Shown here piece by piece: positions 42,331-50,617 of a stretch of DNA of 64,000 bases (position 1 is the first letter of the stretch; every line of letters starts with the position of its first letter). Below the pieces are notes generated by a model. It was given only the letters and a program-made list of their open reading frames with translations, was not told the origin of the DNA and ran no database searches. The DNA comes from RH-AL1 sp964244495 (lineage in GTDB: Bacteria; Pseudomonadota; Alphaproteobacteria; Rhizobiales; Beijerinckiaceae), in NCBI GenBank assembly GCA_964244495.1, contig CAXTIU010000012.1, positions 1 through 64,000 of the forward strand, read 5' to 3'. A program made the translations under genes and the position numbers.

Positions 42331-43962
42331 ATGTCGACTGCACGCGAGTCTGCCTGTGAGCGGGACGGCGACGATCATGACGCCGTCATCATCGGCGCGG
42401 GTTTCGCCGGCCTGTACCAGTTGCACCTGCTGCGCGATCACTTGAAGTTGTCCACGCTGGTCATCGAGGCCGGCGAGGAGGTCGGCGGCACCTGGTATTG
42501 GAACCGTTACCCTGGGGCGCGCTGCGATTCCGAAAGCTACTACTACTCCTATTCCTTCTCGAAGGAGCTTCAGGAGGAATGGGATTGGAGCGAGCGCTAT
42601 CCCGAGCACGGCGAGATCCGCCGCTACCTGAACCACGTGGCCGACCGTTTCGCGCTGCGCCGCGACATCCGCCTCGGCACCCGCGTCCGCTCGGCGACCT
42701 ACGACGACGCCGCCGACCGCTGGACGATCGTGACGGAGACCGGCGAGCGCTTCAGGGCGCAATTCCTGATCACCGCCGTCGGCTGCCTGTCGTCGGCCAA
42801 CGTGCCGAAGATCGAGGGTCTCGAGATCTTCGGGGGAAGCTGGTATCACACCGGCCGGTGGCCCCACGAGGGAGTCGACTTCTCCGGCAAGCGCGTCGGT
42901 CTCATCGGCACCGGCTCGACCGGCATCCAGGCGACGCCCGTGATCGCGGCGGAGGCGGCGCACCTCACCGTCTTCCAGCGCACGGCCAACTACAGCGTGC
43001 CGGCCCGCAACGGCCCGGTGGATCGCGCCTTTCGCGACGAGGTCAGGGCCAATTACGCCACCATCCGCGACAAGGCGCGCGCCTCGACCAACGGTCATCC
43101 GTTCGAGGTCCACGAACAATCGGCGCTCGCCGTCTCGGACGAGGAGCGGCTCGCCCGCTACGAGGCGGCCTGGGAGACCGGCGGCCTGCGCTTCCGCGCG
43201 ACCTTCAACGACCTCCTGCGCGACAAGGCGGCGAACGAGACGGCTTCCGACTTCATCCGCTCCAAGATCCGCGCGGTCGTCACCGATCCGGTCAAGGCGG
43301 AGAGGCTGACACCCAAGGACCATCCGTACGCGTCCAAGCGGCCGCCGATCGACAGCCATTATTTCGAGACGTTCAACCGCGACAATGTGGACCTCGTGGA
43401 CATCAAGGCGACGCCGATCGTCGCGATCACGCCGACGGGCATCCGAACGAGCGAGGCGGACCATCCCCTCGACATCATCGTTTTCGCGACAGGGTTCGAT
43501 GCGCTGACGGGACCGCTGCTCGCCATCGACATCCGGGGGCGCGACGGGCGTGCCCTGCGCGACGACTGGGCGGCGGGTCCGCGGACCTACCTTGGCCTGC
43601 AGACCGCCGGCTATCCCAACATGTTCACCATCACCGGGCCGGGCAGCCCCTCGGTCCTCACCAACATGCCGGTCGCCATCGAGCAGCACGCGCAATGGAT
43701 CGCGGACTGCATCGCGCACATGAGGGAACGGGGCCTTCACCATATCGAGGCGAAATCGGAGGCGGCGGACGCCTGGACCGAGCACGTCAACGAGGCGGCG
43801 GCGGCGACGCTGCTGCCCATGGCGAGCAGCTCCTGGTATCTCGGCGCCAACGTGCCGGGCAAGCCGCGCGTCTTCATGCCCTACGCCGGGGGCATGGCGC
43901 GCTACGCCGCCACCTGCGCGGACGTGGCGAAGGACGCTTATCGCGGTTTCGCGGTGAGCTGA
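42331..43962 (+). CDS. Baeyer-Villiger (cyclohexanone-type) flavin monooxygenase
   Basis: This 543-residue class B monooxygenase has the FAD motif IIGAGFAGLYQLH, the BVMO fingerprint FGGSWYHTGRWP (FxGxxxHTxxWP) and the NADPH motif LIGTGSTGIQ, with a later FATGFDALTG. The family inserts oxygen next to ketones (cyclohexanone, steroid, phenylacetone types) using NADPH. ATG 42331 follows AAGGGGAGAC. Downstream lie decayed transport and CoA-metabolism genes that may once have formed a ketone or isoprenoid-acid pathway. Confidence 0.9.
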   Translation: MSTARESACERDGDDHDAVIIGAGFAGLYQLHLLRDHLKLSTLVIEAGEEVGGTWYWNRYPGARCDSESYYYSYSFSKELQEEWDWSERYPEHGEIRRYLNHVADRFALRRDIRLGTRVRSATYDDAADRWTIVTETGERFRAQFLITAVGCLSSANVPKIEGLEIFGGSWYHTGRWPHEGVDFSGKRVGLIGTGSTGIQATPVIAAEAAHLTVFQRTANYSVPARNGPVDRAFRDEVRANYATIRDKARASTNGHPFEVHEQSALAVSDEERLARYEAAWETGGLRFRATFNDLLRDKAANETASDFIRSKIRAVVTDPVKAERLTPKDHPYASKRPPIDSHYFETFNRDNVDLVDIKATPIVAITPTGIRTSEADHPLDIIVFATGFDALTGPLLAIDIRGRDGRALRDDWAAGPRTYLGLQTAGYPNMFTITGPGSPSVLTNMPVAIEQHAQWIADCIAHMRERGLHHIEAKSEAADAWTEHVNEAAAATLLPMASSSWYLGANVPGKPRVFMPYAGGMARYAATCADVAKDAYRGFAVS

Positions 43963-44042
43963 CGCGGCACCGGCCGGACGAGTCGCGCGGACCCGTCCGG
44001 TCGTTCGGGAAGGCGCTCCCGCGCGACCCTCGGCCGGGCTTC

Positions 44043-44333
44043 GCTTCGCAGGGGCGGACCGACGGTGGCGGGCCTGAACCAGGGCACCGCCAGCCCGATG
44101 ATCAACACGGTGCCCATGATCATCGGGGCATGGGTTATGCCGCGTGGATCGGCGCGAGCGATCCGTGGCCGTCGACACCCGGCCGAGATAGCCGCGATGC
44201 CCCAGTGCCGGGGCGTCAGGCCCGCGTACCAGGGCGACCCGCCGAGCGGGACCGCGTTCATCGGCACCGGACGTCCTCCCATCCCGAACGGTACCGATCC
44301 GGACGGGAGCGGCTCGCTGTTCTTCGTGTCCAG
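44043..44333 (-). pseudogene. Internally deleted MFS transporter remnant
   Basis: The frame joins an MFS N-terminus (NAVPLGGSPWYAGLTPRHWG) to what looks like the last helix and tail (MIMGTVLIIGLAVPWFRPAT, then VGPPL), leaving out about 350 residues. I see no other gene in 43963-44627. An alternative is a spurious frame; the two family-like blocks in the right order argue against that. Confidence 0.45.
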
Positions 44334-44627
44334 CCGTCCCCGGCACGGCACTCGGATGCACCGAGCCGCCTCACGCCAGCAATGTCCGCGCCCCCGATCT
44401 CGCCGGCGGTCTCACGCATGATGAAATGGCCGGCCGATCGAACGGACGGGTGATGCCGGAACGCGGCGAGGTCCCTCGCGCCGGCGGAGCTTGTCGGGCT
44501 TGTTCGTCCCGTCGTACACCCGGCGGCTCGCGGCGAAGGCCACCAAGGTCGTCCGGCGATCCCGGCGCCAACGGCCATTCGAGCGGCGAACGTCGCGGCT
44601 CGTGAACGCCACAGGGAGGGCAAGGCG

Positions 44628-45583
44628 ATGGCGGACCTGCCGCAGCGCGTCGACATCTACGAGGAAGGCCCGAGGGAGGGATCCCAGATCGAACCGGGGC
44701 TGATCGCGATGGCGACAAGATCCGGCTGATCGAGGCGCTGGCGGACACCGGGTTGCGTCAGATCCAGGCGTGTTCGTTCGTCAGCTCGAAGGTCGTTCCA
44801 GGCTGGGCGGACGCGGACGCGGTCGTCGCCGGCTTTCGGCCGAAGCCCAGCGTGCGTTACACCGCGCTGTGGTTCAACGCCCGCGGGCTGGAGCGCGCGC
44901 TCGCCGCGCGCGAGAAGCTGGCGCTCACCGGCTCCATCTCGCTCACGGCTTCCGACGCCTTCACGCGGCGCAACCTGCATCGCAGCCGCGCCGAGAACCT
45001 GGCGGCGATGCGCGAGCTGACCCGCGCCCACATCGCGGCGGGCGTTCCCGTGCATCGCATCGGCGTCATGGCGGCGTTCGGCTGCAACTACGAAGGCGAC
45101 GTGGCCCCCGCCGCCGTGATCCGCACCATCGAGGAAGGCTTCGCCGTCGCGGCTGAATTCGACGTGGAGGTGCGTGACCTGTCGCTCGCCGACACGATGG
45201 GTTGGGCGGCGCCGCACCGCGTCGAGCGGGTCGTCGGCGAGGTCAGAAGCCGTTGGCCTGACGTGCCGATCCGACTGCACCTGCACGACACGCGCGGCCT
45301 CGCGGTCGCCAACGCGCTCGCCGGCTTGCGCGTGGGCGTCGCGCGCTTCGACGCGACGGTGGGCGGCCTCGGCGGGTGCCCCTTCGCCGGCCAGCCGGGC
45401 GCGGCCGGCAACATCTGCACGGCCGAGCTGGCCCTGCTCTGCGAGGAGATGGGGATCGCCACCGGCATCGACCTCGACGCGCTGATCGAGGCCGGCCGCC
45501 TGGCGGAGCGCATCGTCGGCCATCCGTTGCCGAGCGAGCTGCTGCGCGCCGGCAGCCTCCACGCCTTCCGGCGCGCCGCCTGA
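44628..45583 (+). pseudogene. Hydroxymethylglutaryl-CoA lyase with a -1 frameshift
   Basis: ATG 44628 after AGGGAGGG starts DLPQRVDIYEEGPREGSQIE, the HMG-CoA lyase opening. The frame stops at 44727. Homology resumes one frame over from about 44714 (DKIRLIEALADTGLRQIQAC) to 45583, including HLHDTRGL and GGLGGCPFAGQPGAAGN with its catalytic cysteine. A single missing base near 44713 explains it. An intact enzyme would cleave HMG-CoA to acetyl-CoA and acetoacetate. A sequencing error cannot be excluded, but the next gene is also damaged. Confidence 0.8.
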
Positions 45584-46760
45584 TGTCGGCGACGCCCCTC
45601 GCCGGTCTGCTGCTGGCGGACCTTGGCGCCAATGTCGTGAAGGTCGAGCCGGCCCCGCCCGGCAAGGAAGCCGGCGACGACACGCGGCGGCTCACCGGTT
45701 TCGCGGCCGGGTTCTTCGCCGCGCTCAACCGCAACAAGCGCAGCCTCGCCCTGAACCTGAAGGGCGAGGCGGGGCAGGCCGTGCTGCACCGCCGGGTGCC
45801 GGGCTTCGACGTGGTGATCGAGAACTACGGGCCGGGCACCATGGAGCGGCTCGGCTGCGGCTACGAGCGGCTGGCTCCGCTGAACCGGCGCCTCGTGTAC
45901 CTCGCGTTGAAAGGCTACCTCAAAGGGCCCTACGAGCACCGGCCGGCCTTGGACGAGGTGGTGCAGTTCCACACCGGCCTCGCCGACATGATCGGGCCGC
46001 CCGGCCGGCCGCTACGTGCCGGCGCCTCGGTGATCGACATGCTCGGCGCCATCTTCGGCGTGGTCGGCGTCCAGGCGGCGCTGGCCGAGCGGGCTCGCAC
46101 CGGCCACGGCCAGCGCGTCGGCAGCGCGCTCTTCGAGAGCGCGGCCTTCCTGATGTCGACGCACGTGGCCGGCATCGCGGCGACCGGGCCGGAGCCGCCG
46201 CCGATGCCGGCGCGCCGCTCCGCCTGGGCGATCTACGAGACCTTCGCGACGGCCGACGGCGGCAGCCTGTTCATCGGCGTGACCAGCGACCGGCAGTGGC
46301 GGCGCTTCACCGCCGCCTTCGGGCTGGACGCGCTCGCCGACGACCCGCGCCTGGCGACCAACGCGCTGCGGGTGGCGGAGAAGGAGTGGCTGGTGCCAGC
46401 GATCCGCGCCGCCGTCGCCACCCTGCCCACCACCGAGGCGGGACGACGCCGCGAGTAGGCCGACATCTCCTGGGCGCCGGTCGGAAAGCTGGCGGATTTG
46501 CCCACCGACCCGCACCTGCTGGCGTCGCTCGGGCTGCTCCAAACCCTGATCCCCGGCTCGGCGGCGGGCCGGACGCGACTGTCGGCCTGCCGGGCCCGCC
46601 GCTGGAGTTCGGCGCGGGGCGCGGGCGCGCCGCCCTGACCCGCCAACCGCCCGGCGTCGGCGAGCACAACCGGGCGATCCTCGCCGAGGCGGGCTTCACC
46701 CCCCCCCCCCCGGGCGAGGTCGACCAGTTCGCCGCTGCCGGTGTCATCGCGGGCGCCTGA
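45583..46760 (+). pseudogene. CaiB/BaiF-type (class III) CoA transferase, multiply broken
   Basis: The start overlaps the lyase stop as TGATG. The opening has lost about fifteen residues (ATPLAG runs straight into LLLADLGANVVKVEP). The body is good (GFDVVIENYGPGTMERLG, LDEVVQFHTGLADMIG). TAG at 46456 interrupts it, the same frame continues as DISWAPVGKLADLP, then a shift near 46550 leads to PPGVGEHNRAILAEAGF. A run of 13 C (46699-46711) lies near the end. The original role was CoA transfer between organic acids, co-transcribed with HMG-CoA lyase. Confidence 0.82.
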
Positions 46761-46981
46761 GGGTACGTGATCGCGGGCGCGCGGCCGACTGGGACTGGCG
46801 GTCGAGCGAGCGCGGCATCGGTCGGGCGGGTGAGGGGCGCTGGTACGATCCAACCGGAGCGGCCGAGGAGCGAACCGACGATCGGACACAGCCTCGACCG
46901 GCTCAAGTATAGTCGTCGTTCGCGGCCTTTTTGTTAGGATCAACGCCACCCTGTATTTTGCACCATCCTTGACGATCACGG

Positions 46982-47713
46982 GTGGGTCGAGTGTCGCAGC
47001 CCCTATCTTTGTTGGATCAATGGCGGTTGCGCGTCGCCCGGAGCGGTTGGCTTACGAGGGCGGAGCTGACCGACGGGGGCGTGGCGCTCGGCACGCGGAC
47101 GATCCTCGCCTACTCCCTCTACGCTCCTCGCGATGAGACGGACCACGACCGCCTCGTCGTCCTTCTCGCGGCAGCTTATCGTGGCCGTGTGGACGCGGCG
47201 ACGCCGGCGCGGATCGCGAAGGCTATCACCCTATGGCGCAGGGGCGACAAGGCACTGGCCGCGATCCACCTTGCCCTGGCGCGTCTGCCGCCGATCGAGC
47301 CGGACGACGCCTACCGCCTGCACCTAGCCGACCTCGCGCTGGACGGAGGGGTCACGCCGGAAGCCTTGCTGCAGGCATTCGGCCACGCGGACGCGACGGC
47401 GCGGCTCTTCAAGTACGACCAGGCGGAGCCGCGCGTCCCCGCAGGCGGCGGGCCGCACGGCGGCGAGTGGACGGGCGCGGGCGGAACGGATGGCGCGGCG
47501 CCGGGTCATGACGCGGCGACGCAGTTGGCCGCGAACACGACGACGAACTTGAGCTACGCCTGCAAGAAGCTCAAGATAGACCCGATCCAGGCGGGAGATG
47601 CCATCCACGCAGCCAAAGCAGGACGGGCAGGAGCCGCAGACCAATGTATCTTCGACTTAACAACAGGCGACATAATCTTCCAAGGCGTAGTTATACGTAA
47701 CCTAAGAGATTAA
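46982..47713 (+). CDS. Putative polymorphic-toxin-like protein with PAGGGPHGGEWT linker
   Basis: This 243-residue protein is modular. Residues 70-145 form a helical domain (ARIAKAITLWRRGDKALAAI, then LPPIEPDDAYRL). Residues 151-165 hold the RVPAGGGPHGGEWTG linker, a motif I know from Hyphomicrobiales and phage-head-associated proteins. Residues about 178-243 are a small C-terminal domain ending QCIFDLTTGDIIFQGVVIRN, encoded by visibly AT-richer DNA than the front. Two bases downstream begins an array of paralogous small genes that look like immunity genes. No signal peptide, Rhs, VgrG or phage genes are near. GTG 46982 or 46991 could start it. Toxicity is inference. Confidence 0.6.
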   Translation: MGRVSQPLSLLDQWRLRVARSGWLTRAELTDGGVALGTRTILAYSLYAPRDETDHDRLVVLLAAAYRGRVDAATPARIAKAITLWRRGDKALAAIHLALARLPPIEPDDAYRLHLADLALDGGVTPEALLQAFGHADATARLFKYDQAEPRVPAGGGPHGGEWTGAGGTDGAAPGHDAATQLAANTTTNLSYACKKLKIDPIQAGDAIHAAKAGRAGAADQCIFDLTTGDIIFQGVVIRNLRD

Positions 47714-47715
47714 AT

Positions 47716-48183
47716 ATGAATAATAAAAAACAGATAAGCCTTTTTGACATGTCTCTGGCGTTATCGAGCCACGACGTTCCCATGGAATCGATCGTCCGAA
47801 GCATGGGTATGATCGCCAAACACCTGCACAAGCGCGGTGAGCCGATCGTGCTGGCGACGAGCCCCGCGCGCCCCATCGCGAGCAAACATTATGCCTTGAT
47901 CGCGCATGCGAAAAGTTCGGACGAGAAGGATGTGTCGGCTTGGCTGGATCGCACGATCCGCCACGTAAGCGATCAGTCCATCCTCGCGGACATGATCCGC
48001 GCCGGAACAGTGGAGGCCATGCCCTGGATCGGCATCATGATCCATGATCCGGTGCCGCCACCATTGCGCTTCGACCCGAGCCTCGTCGAGGCGGTGACGC
48101 GGCTCGGAGCTAAAATCCTGATCGAGGACTACAACCGCGAGAACGCCGAGGGTCTCGTGCCACAGGTGACCTGGATCGGGTGA
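47716..48183 (+). CDS. Immunity-like protein, copy 1 (DUF4279-like)
   Basis: This is a 155-residue soluble alpha/beta protein. The layout (opening strand, helix ESIVRSMGMIAKHLHKRGEP, YALIAHA strand, mid helix, PPPLRFDP, closing LGAKILIEDYN) resembles DUF4279-type immunity proteins, though I cannot confirm the family. The start follows the toxin stop by two bases. Its 5' end is AT-rich like the toxin 3' end. Position immediately after the toxin makes it the likely cognate immunity gene. Confidence 0.6.
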   Translation: MNNKKQISLFDMSLALSSHDVPMESIVRSMGMIAKHLHKRGEPIVLATSPARPIASKHYALIAHAKSSDEKDVSAWLDRTIRHVSDQSILADMIRAGTVEAMPWIGIMIHDPVPPPLRFDPSLVEAVTRLGAKILIEDYNRENAEGLVPQVTWIG

Positions 48184-48184
48184 G

Positions 48185-48649
48185 ATGCCCATCCGAACGC
48201 GAACAGCCGCTTTCGACATGACGCTTCGTTTCTGGAGCCATGACATCGTCATGGAACCGACCGTTCGAGGGATGGATCTCGTTGCCGAGCACTCGCACAG
48301 GCGCGGCGAGCCCATCGTGGCGCCGAACGCACGTTCGCGGCGCGTCGCACCTCGACACTACGCCTCGATCGCGCACGCGAGGACGTCCGACGAAGGCGGT
48401 GCGCTAACCTGGATAGGCCACACGCTCCAACGGATCGAGGGCCAGCCGGCGCTCGTCGACCTGCTTCGGTCAGGCACGGTGGAGGCGCTGCTATGGATCG
48501 CGGTCCTAGGTCACGATCCGATCCCGCCACCACTGGTCATCGCAGCGTCACTATCCTGTTCCGCGACGCGGGTCGGAGCGAAGATCATGGTCGAAGATTA
48601 CAACCGCTACGATGCCGATGGCGTACCAATGGAGACTTGGTTCGGCTGA
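48185..48649 (+). CDS. Immunity-like protein, copy 2 (paralogue of copy 1)
   Basis: This is a 154-residue paralogue. Shared with copy 1: RGEPIV, the IAHA block, SDE, RSGTVEA versus RAGTVEA, HDPIPPPL versus HDPVPPPL, GAKI-EDYNR and a terminal TWFG/TWIG. It starts one base after the stop of copy 1 and differs most in the first third and central helix. This is the pattern expected if the paralogues neutralise different toxin variants. There is no toxin gene between them. Confidence 0.58.
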   Translation: MPIRTRTAAFDMTLRFWSHDIVMEPTVRGMDLVAEHSHRRGEPIVAPNARSRRVAPRHYASIAHARTSDEGGALTWIGHTLQRIEGQPALVDLLRSGTVEALLWIAVLGHDPIPPPLVIAASLSCSATRVGAKIMVEDYNRYDADGVPMETWFG

Positions 48650-48694
48650 CGGCCTCGCCGGTCCGAACGTAAGGGACTGAGAGTAGCCCATAAG

Positions 48695-49048
48695 ATGCGA
48701 ATAGGTCCTTTCGTCATGTCCCTCGCCCTGTCGAGCCAAGACGTGCCCATGGAGCCGATCGTCCGGAGCATGGGCCAGGTCGCCAAGCACCTGCACAGGC
48801 GCGGCGAGTCGATCGTGCTAGCGACTAGTCCCGCGCGCCCTATCGCCAGCAGCCCGCCCTCGCCGGCATGATCCGCACGGGGACGATAGAGGCCATAGCT
48901 TGGATCGCGGTCATGCCCCACGACCCGACGCCGGCGCCGTTGCGTGTCGACCAGCGCCTGGTCGACGCGGCTCGGCGCGAGGATCCTGATCGATGATTAC
49001 AACCGCGAGGATCCCGACGGCTCGCCCAAGAAAACCTGGCTTGGCTGA
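48695..49048 (+). pseudogene. Decayed third immunity-like copy
   Basis: The start reads VMSLALSSQDVPMEPIVRSM and GQVAKHLHRRGESIVLATSP, close to copy 1. About thirty central codons are deleted after PIAS, shifting frame to a stop at 48869. Homology continues as LAGMIRTGTIEAIAWIAVMP and, after another shift, LGARILIDDYNREDPDGS to a TWLG end at 49046. It is therefore a dead duplicate more like copy 1 than copy 2. Confidence 0.75.
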
Positions 49049-49100
49049 CAGCTTCGTCGCCCCGAACGCGAGGCTCGCAACCAGCCAAGGAACCCGCACA

Positions 49101-49142
49101 GGTCCTTTCGTCATACCCTCGCTTCGTCGAGCCATGATGTAT
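49101..49142 (+). pseudogene. Fourth immunity-like copy, 5' fragment
   Basis: AGGTCCTTTCGTCAT at 49101-49115 is identical to 48703-48717 in copy 3, and the following GTCGAGCCATGATGT resembles the same part of copies 1 and 3. The preceding spacer (49046-49100) also resembles the spacer before copy 3. The copy is cut off by the start region of the MFS gene. Confidence 0.6.
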
Positions 49143-49153
49143 CCAACATGGGA

Positions 49154-49183
49154 GCGGTTCACATGGACGCGGTTCACATGGAC
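49154..49183. repeat. 15-bp tandem repeat at an MFS start
   Basis: GCGGTTCACATGGAC occurs twice in tandem (49154-49168, 49169-49183) and partly a third time. It creates three in-frame ATGs (49148, 49163, 49178) with repeated MDAVH coding. Confidence 0.9.
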
Positions 49184-50584
49184 GCGGTCCTGACCCGCGC
49201 GGGCGACATTCACGGCTCCGGGCACACGCCCGGCACGATCAACGCGCGGCTCGACCGGCTGCCGGCGACGCGCACGGTGTGGACGATCGTCGTGCTGCTG
49301 TCACTCGGCGGCTGGTTCGAGTTCTACGACCTGTTCTTCACCGCGTACGTCGGGCCGGCGCTGGTGAAGTCGGGGATGCTGAGCGAGACGACCAAGGCGT
49401 TCTTCGGCTTCTCCGGCCTCGGCGCCTTCGTCGCCGCGACCTTCGCCGGCCTGTTCCTCGGCACCTTCGGCCTCGGCTGGGTGGCCGACCGGTACGGGCG
49501 GCGGGCGATCTTCACGGCCTCGCTGCTGTGGTACTCGGCCGCCACCGTGATCATGGCGTTCCAGACCCATGCCGGCGGCCTGAACCTGTGGCGGCTCATC
49601 GCTGGTATCGGGCTCGGCACCGAGTTCGTCACCATCGACTCCTACCTCGCCGAGCTGGTGCCGGTCGGCCTGCGCGGGCGCGCCTTCGCCATCAACCAGT
49701 CCATCCAGTACAGCTCGGTCCCGGCGGTCGCCCTGCTGGCCTACCTCCTGGTGCCGCGATCGGTGCTCGGCCTGGAGGGCTGGCGCGTGGTGGTGCTGAT
49801 CGGCGCGGTGGGGGCGCTGCTGGTCTGGTTCATCCGCGTGAAGCTGCCGGAAAGCCCGCGATGGCTGGCGCAGAGGGGGCGGCTTCGGGAGGCCGACGCG
49901 GTCGTGGGGCACCTGGAAGCGCGGGTCGCGCGCGAGTACGGCGCGCCGCTGCCCGCGCCTTTGTCGACGGTCGAGCCGCCCTTGGTCGAGCGGGCCGGCT
50001 TCCTGGAGATCCTCCGCCCGCCCCATCGCGGCCGCACGGTGATGCTCTCGGTGTTCAACGTCTTCCAGACGATCGGCTACTACGGCTTCGCGAGCTGGGT
50101 GCCGACGCTGCTGATCGCGCGCGGCGTCGAGCTCACGCACAGCCTGTTCTACTCAAGCCTGATCGCCGTCGCCAACCCGCTCGGTCCCCTGCTCGCCCTG
50201 CCGATCGCCGACAGGATCGAGCGCAAATGGGTCATCGTCGGCGCCGCGATCGGCATCGCGCTGTTCGGCCTGCTGTTCGCCGGCGCCTCCAACACCGTGC
50301 TCCTGGTGCTGTTCGGCCTCGGCATCACGTTTTCAAGCAACCTGCTCTCCTTCGGCCTCCACTCCTACCAGCCGGAGCTGTTCCCGACGCGGGTGCGGGC
50401 GCGGGCGATCGGCTTTTGCTACTCGATGAGCCGACTCAGCGCGATGTTCTCGGGCTTCACCATCGCCTACTGCCTGCGCGACTTCGGCACGACCGGCGTC
50501 TTCGCACTGATCACGGGGTCGATGGCGATCGTCGCCATCACCATCGGCGTGTTCGGCCCCCGCACGCGGACCAAGCAGCTTTAA
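49163..50584 (+). CDS. MFS transporter (sugar/organic-acid, MHS/SV2-like)
   Basis: This is a 473-residue, twelve-helix MFS protein with GGWFEFYDLFFTAYVGPALV, LGWVADRYGRRAIF and PESPRWLAQRGR; the last is the signature of sugar-porter/niacin-carrier relatives. Substrate is unknown. ATG 49163 is best placed: GGGAG at 49150-49154 is eight bases upstream, whereas 49148 has none. It follows the immunity array directly and looks like the chromosomal boundary of that locus. Confidence 0.85.
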   Translation: MDAVHMDAVLTRAGDIHGSGHTPGTINARLDRLPATRTVWTIVVLLSLGGWFEFYDLFFTAYVGPALVKSGMLSETTKAFFGFSGLGAFVAATFAGLFLGTFGLGWVADRYGRRAIFTASLLWYSAATVIMAFQTHAGGLNLWRLIAGIGLGTEFVTIDSYLAELVPVGLRGRAFAINQSIQYSSVPAVALLAYLLVPRSVLGLEGWRVVVLIGAVGALLVWFIRVKLPESPRWLAQRGRLREADAVVGHLEARVAREYGAPLPAPLSTVEPPLVERAGFLEILRPPHRGRTVMLSVFNVFQTIGYYGFASWVPTLLIARGVELTHSLFYSSLIAVANPLGPLLALPIADRIERKWVIVGAAIGIALFGLLFAGASNTVLLVLFGLGITFSSNLLSFGLHSYQPELFPTRVRARAIGFCYSMSRLSAMFSGFTIAYCLRDFGTTGVFALITGSMAIVAITIGVFGPRTRTKQL

Positions 50585-50617
50585 GGCCGCGAGGCGTCGG
50601 GTCGGGACGGCTCGGCC

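Noticed and set aside
44371..44656. Short reverse-strand frames between the MFS remnant and HMG-CoA lyase
   Set aside because: Some stretches look protein-like but I could not tie them to any family, and there is no ribosome site or consistent frame.
46699..46711. Poly-C tract as a phase-variation switch
   Set aside because: The gene carries a start deletion, a nonsense codon and another frameshift upstream, so slippage here could not restore it.
46982..47713. Toxin-like gene as part of a prophage
   Set aside because: The linker motif occurs in phage-head-related proteins, but no capsid, portal, terminase or integrase gene is nearby.
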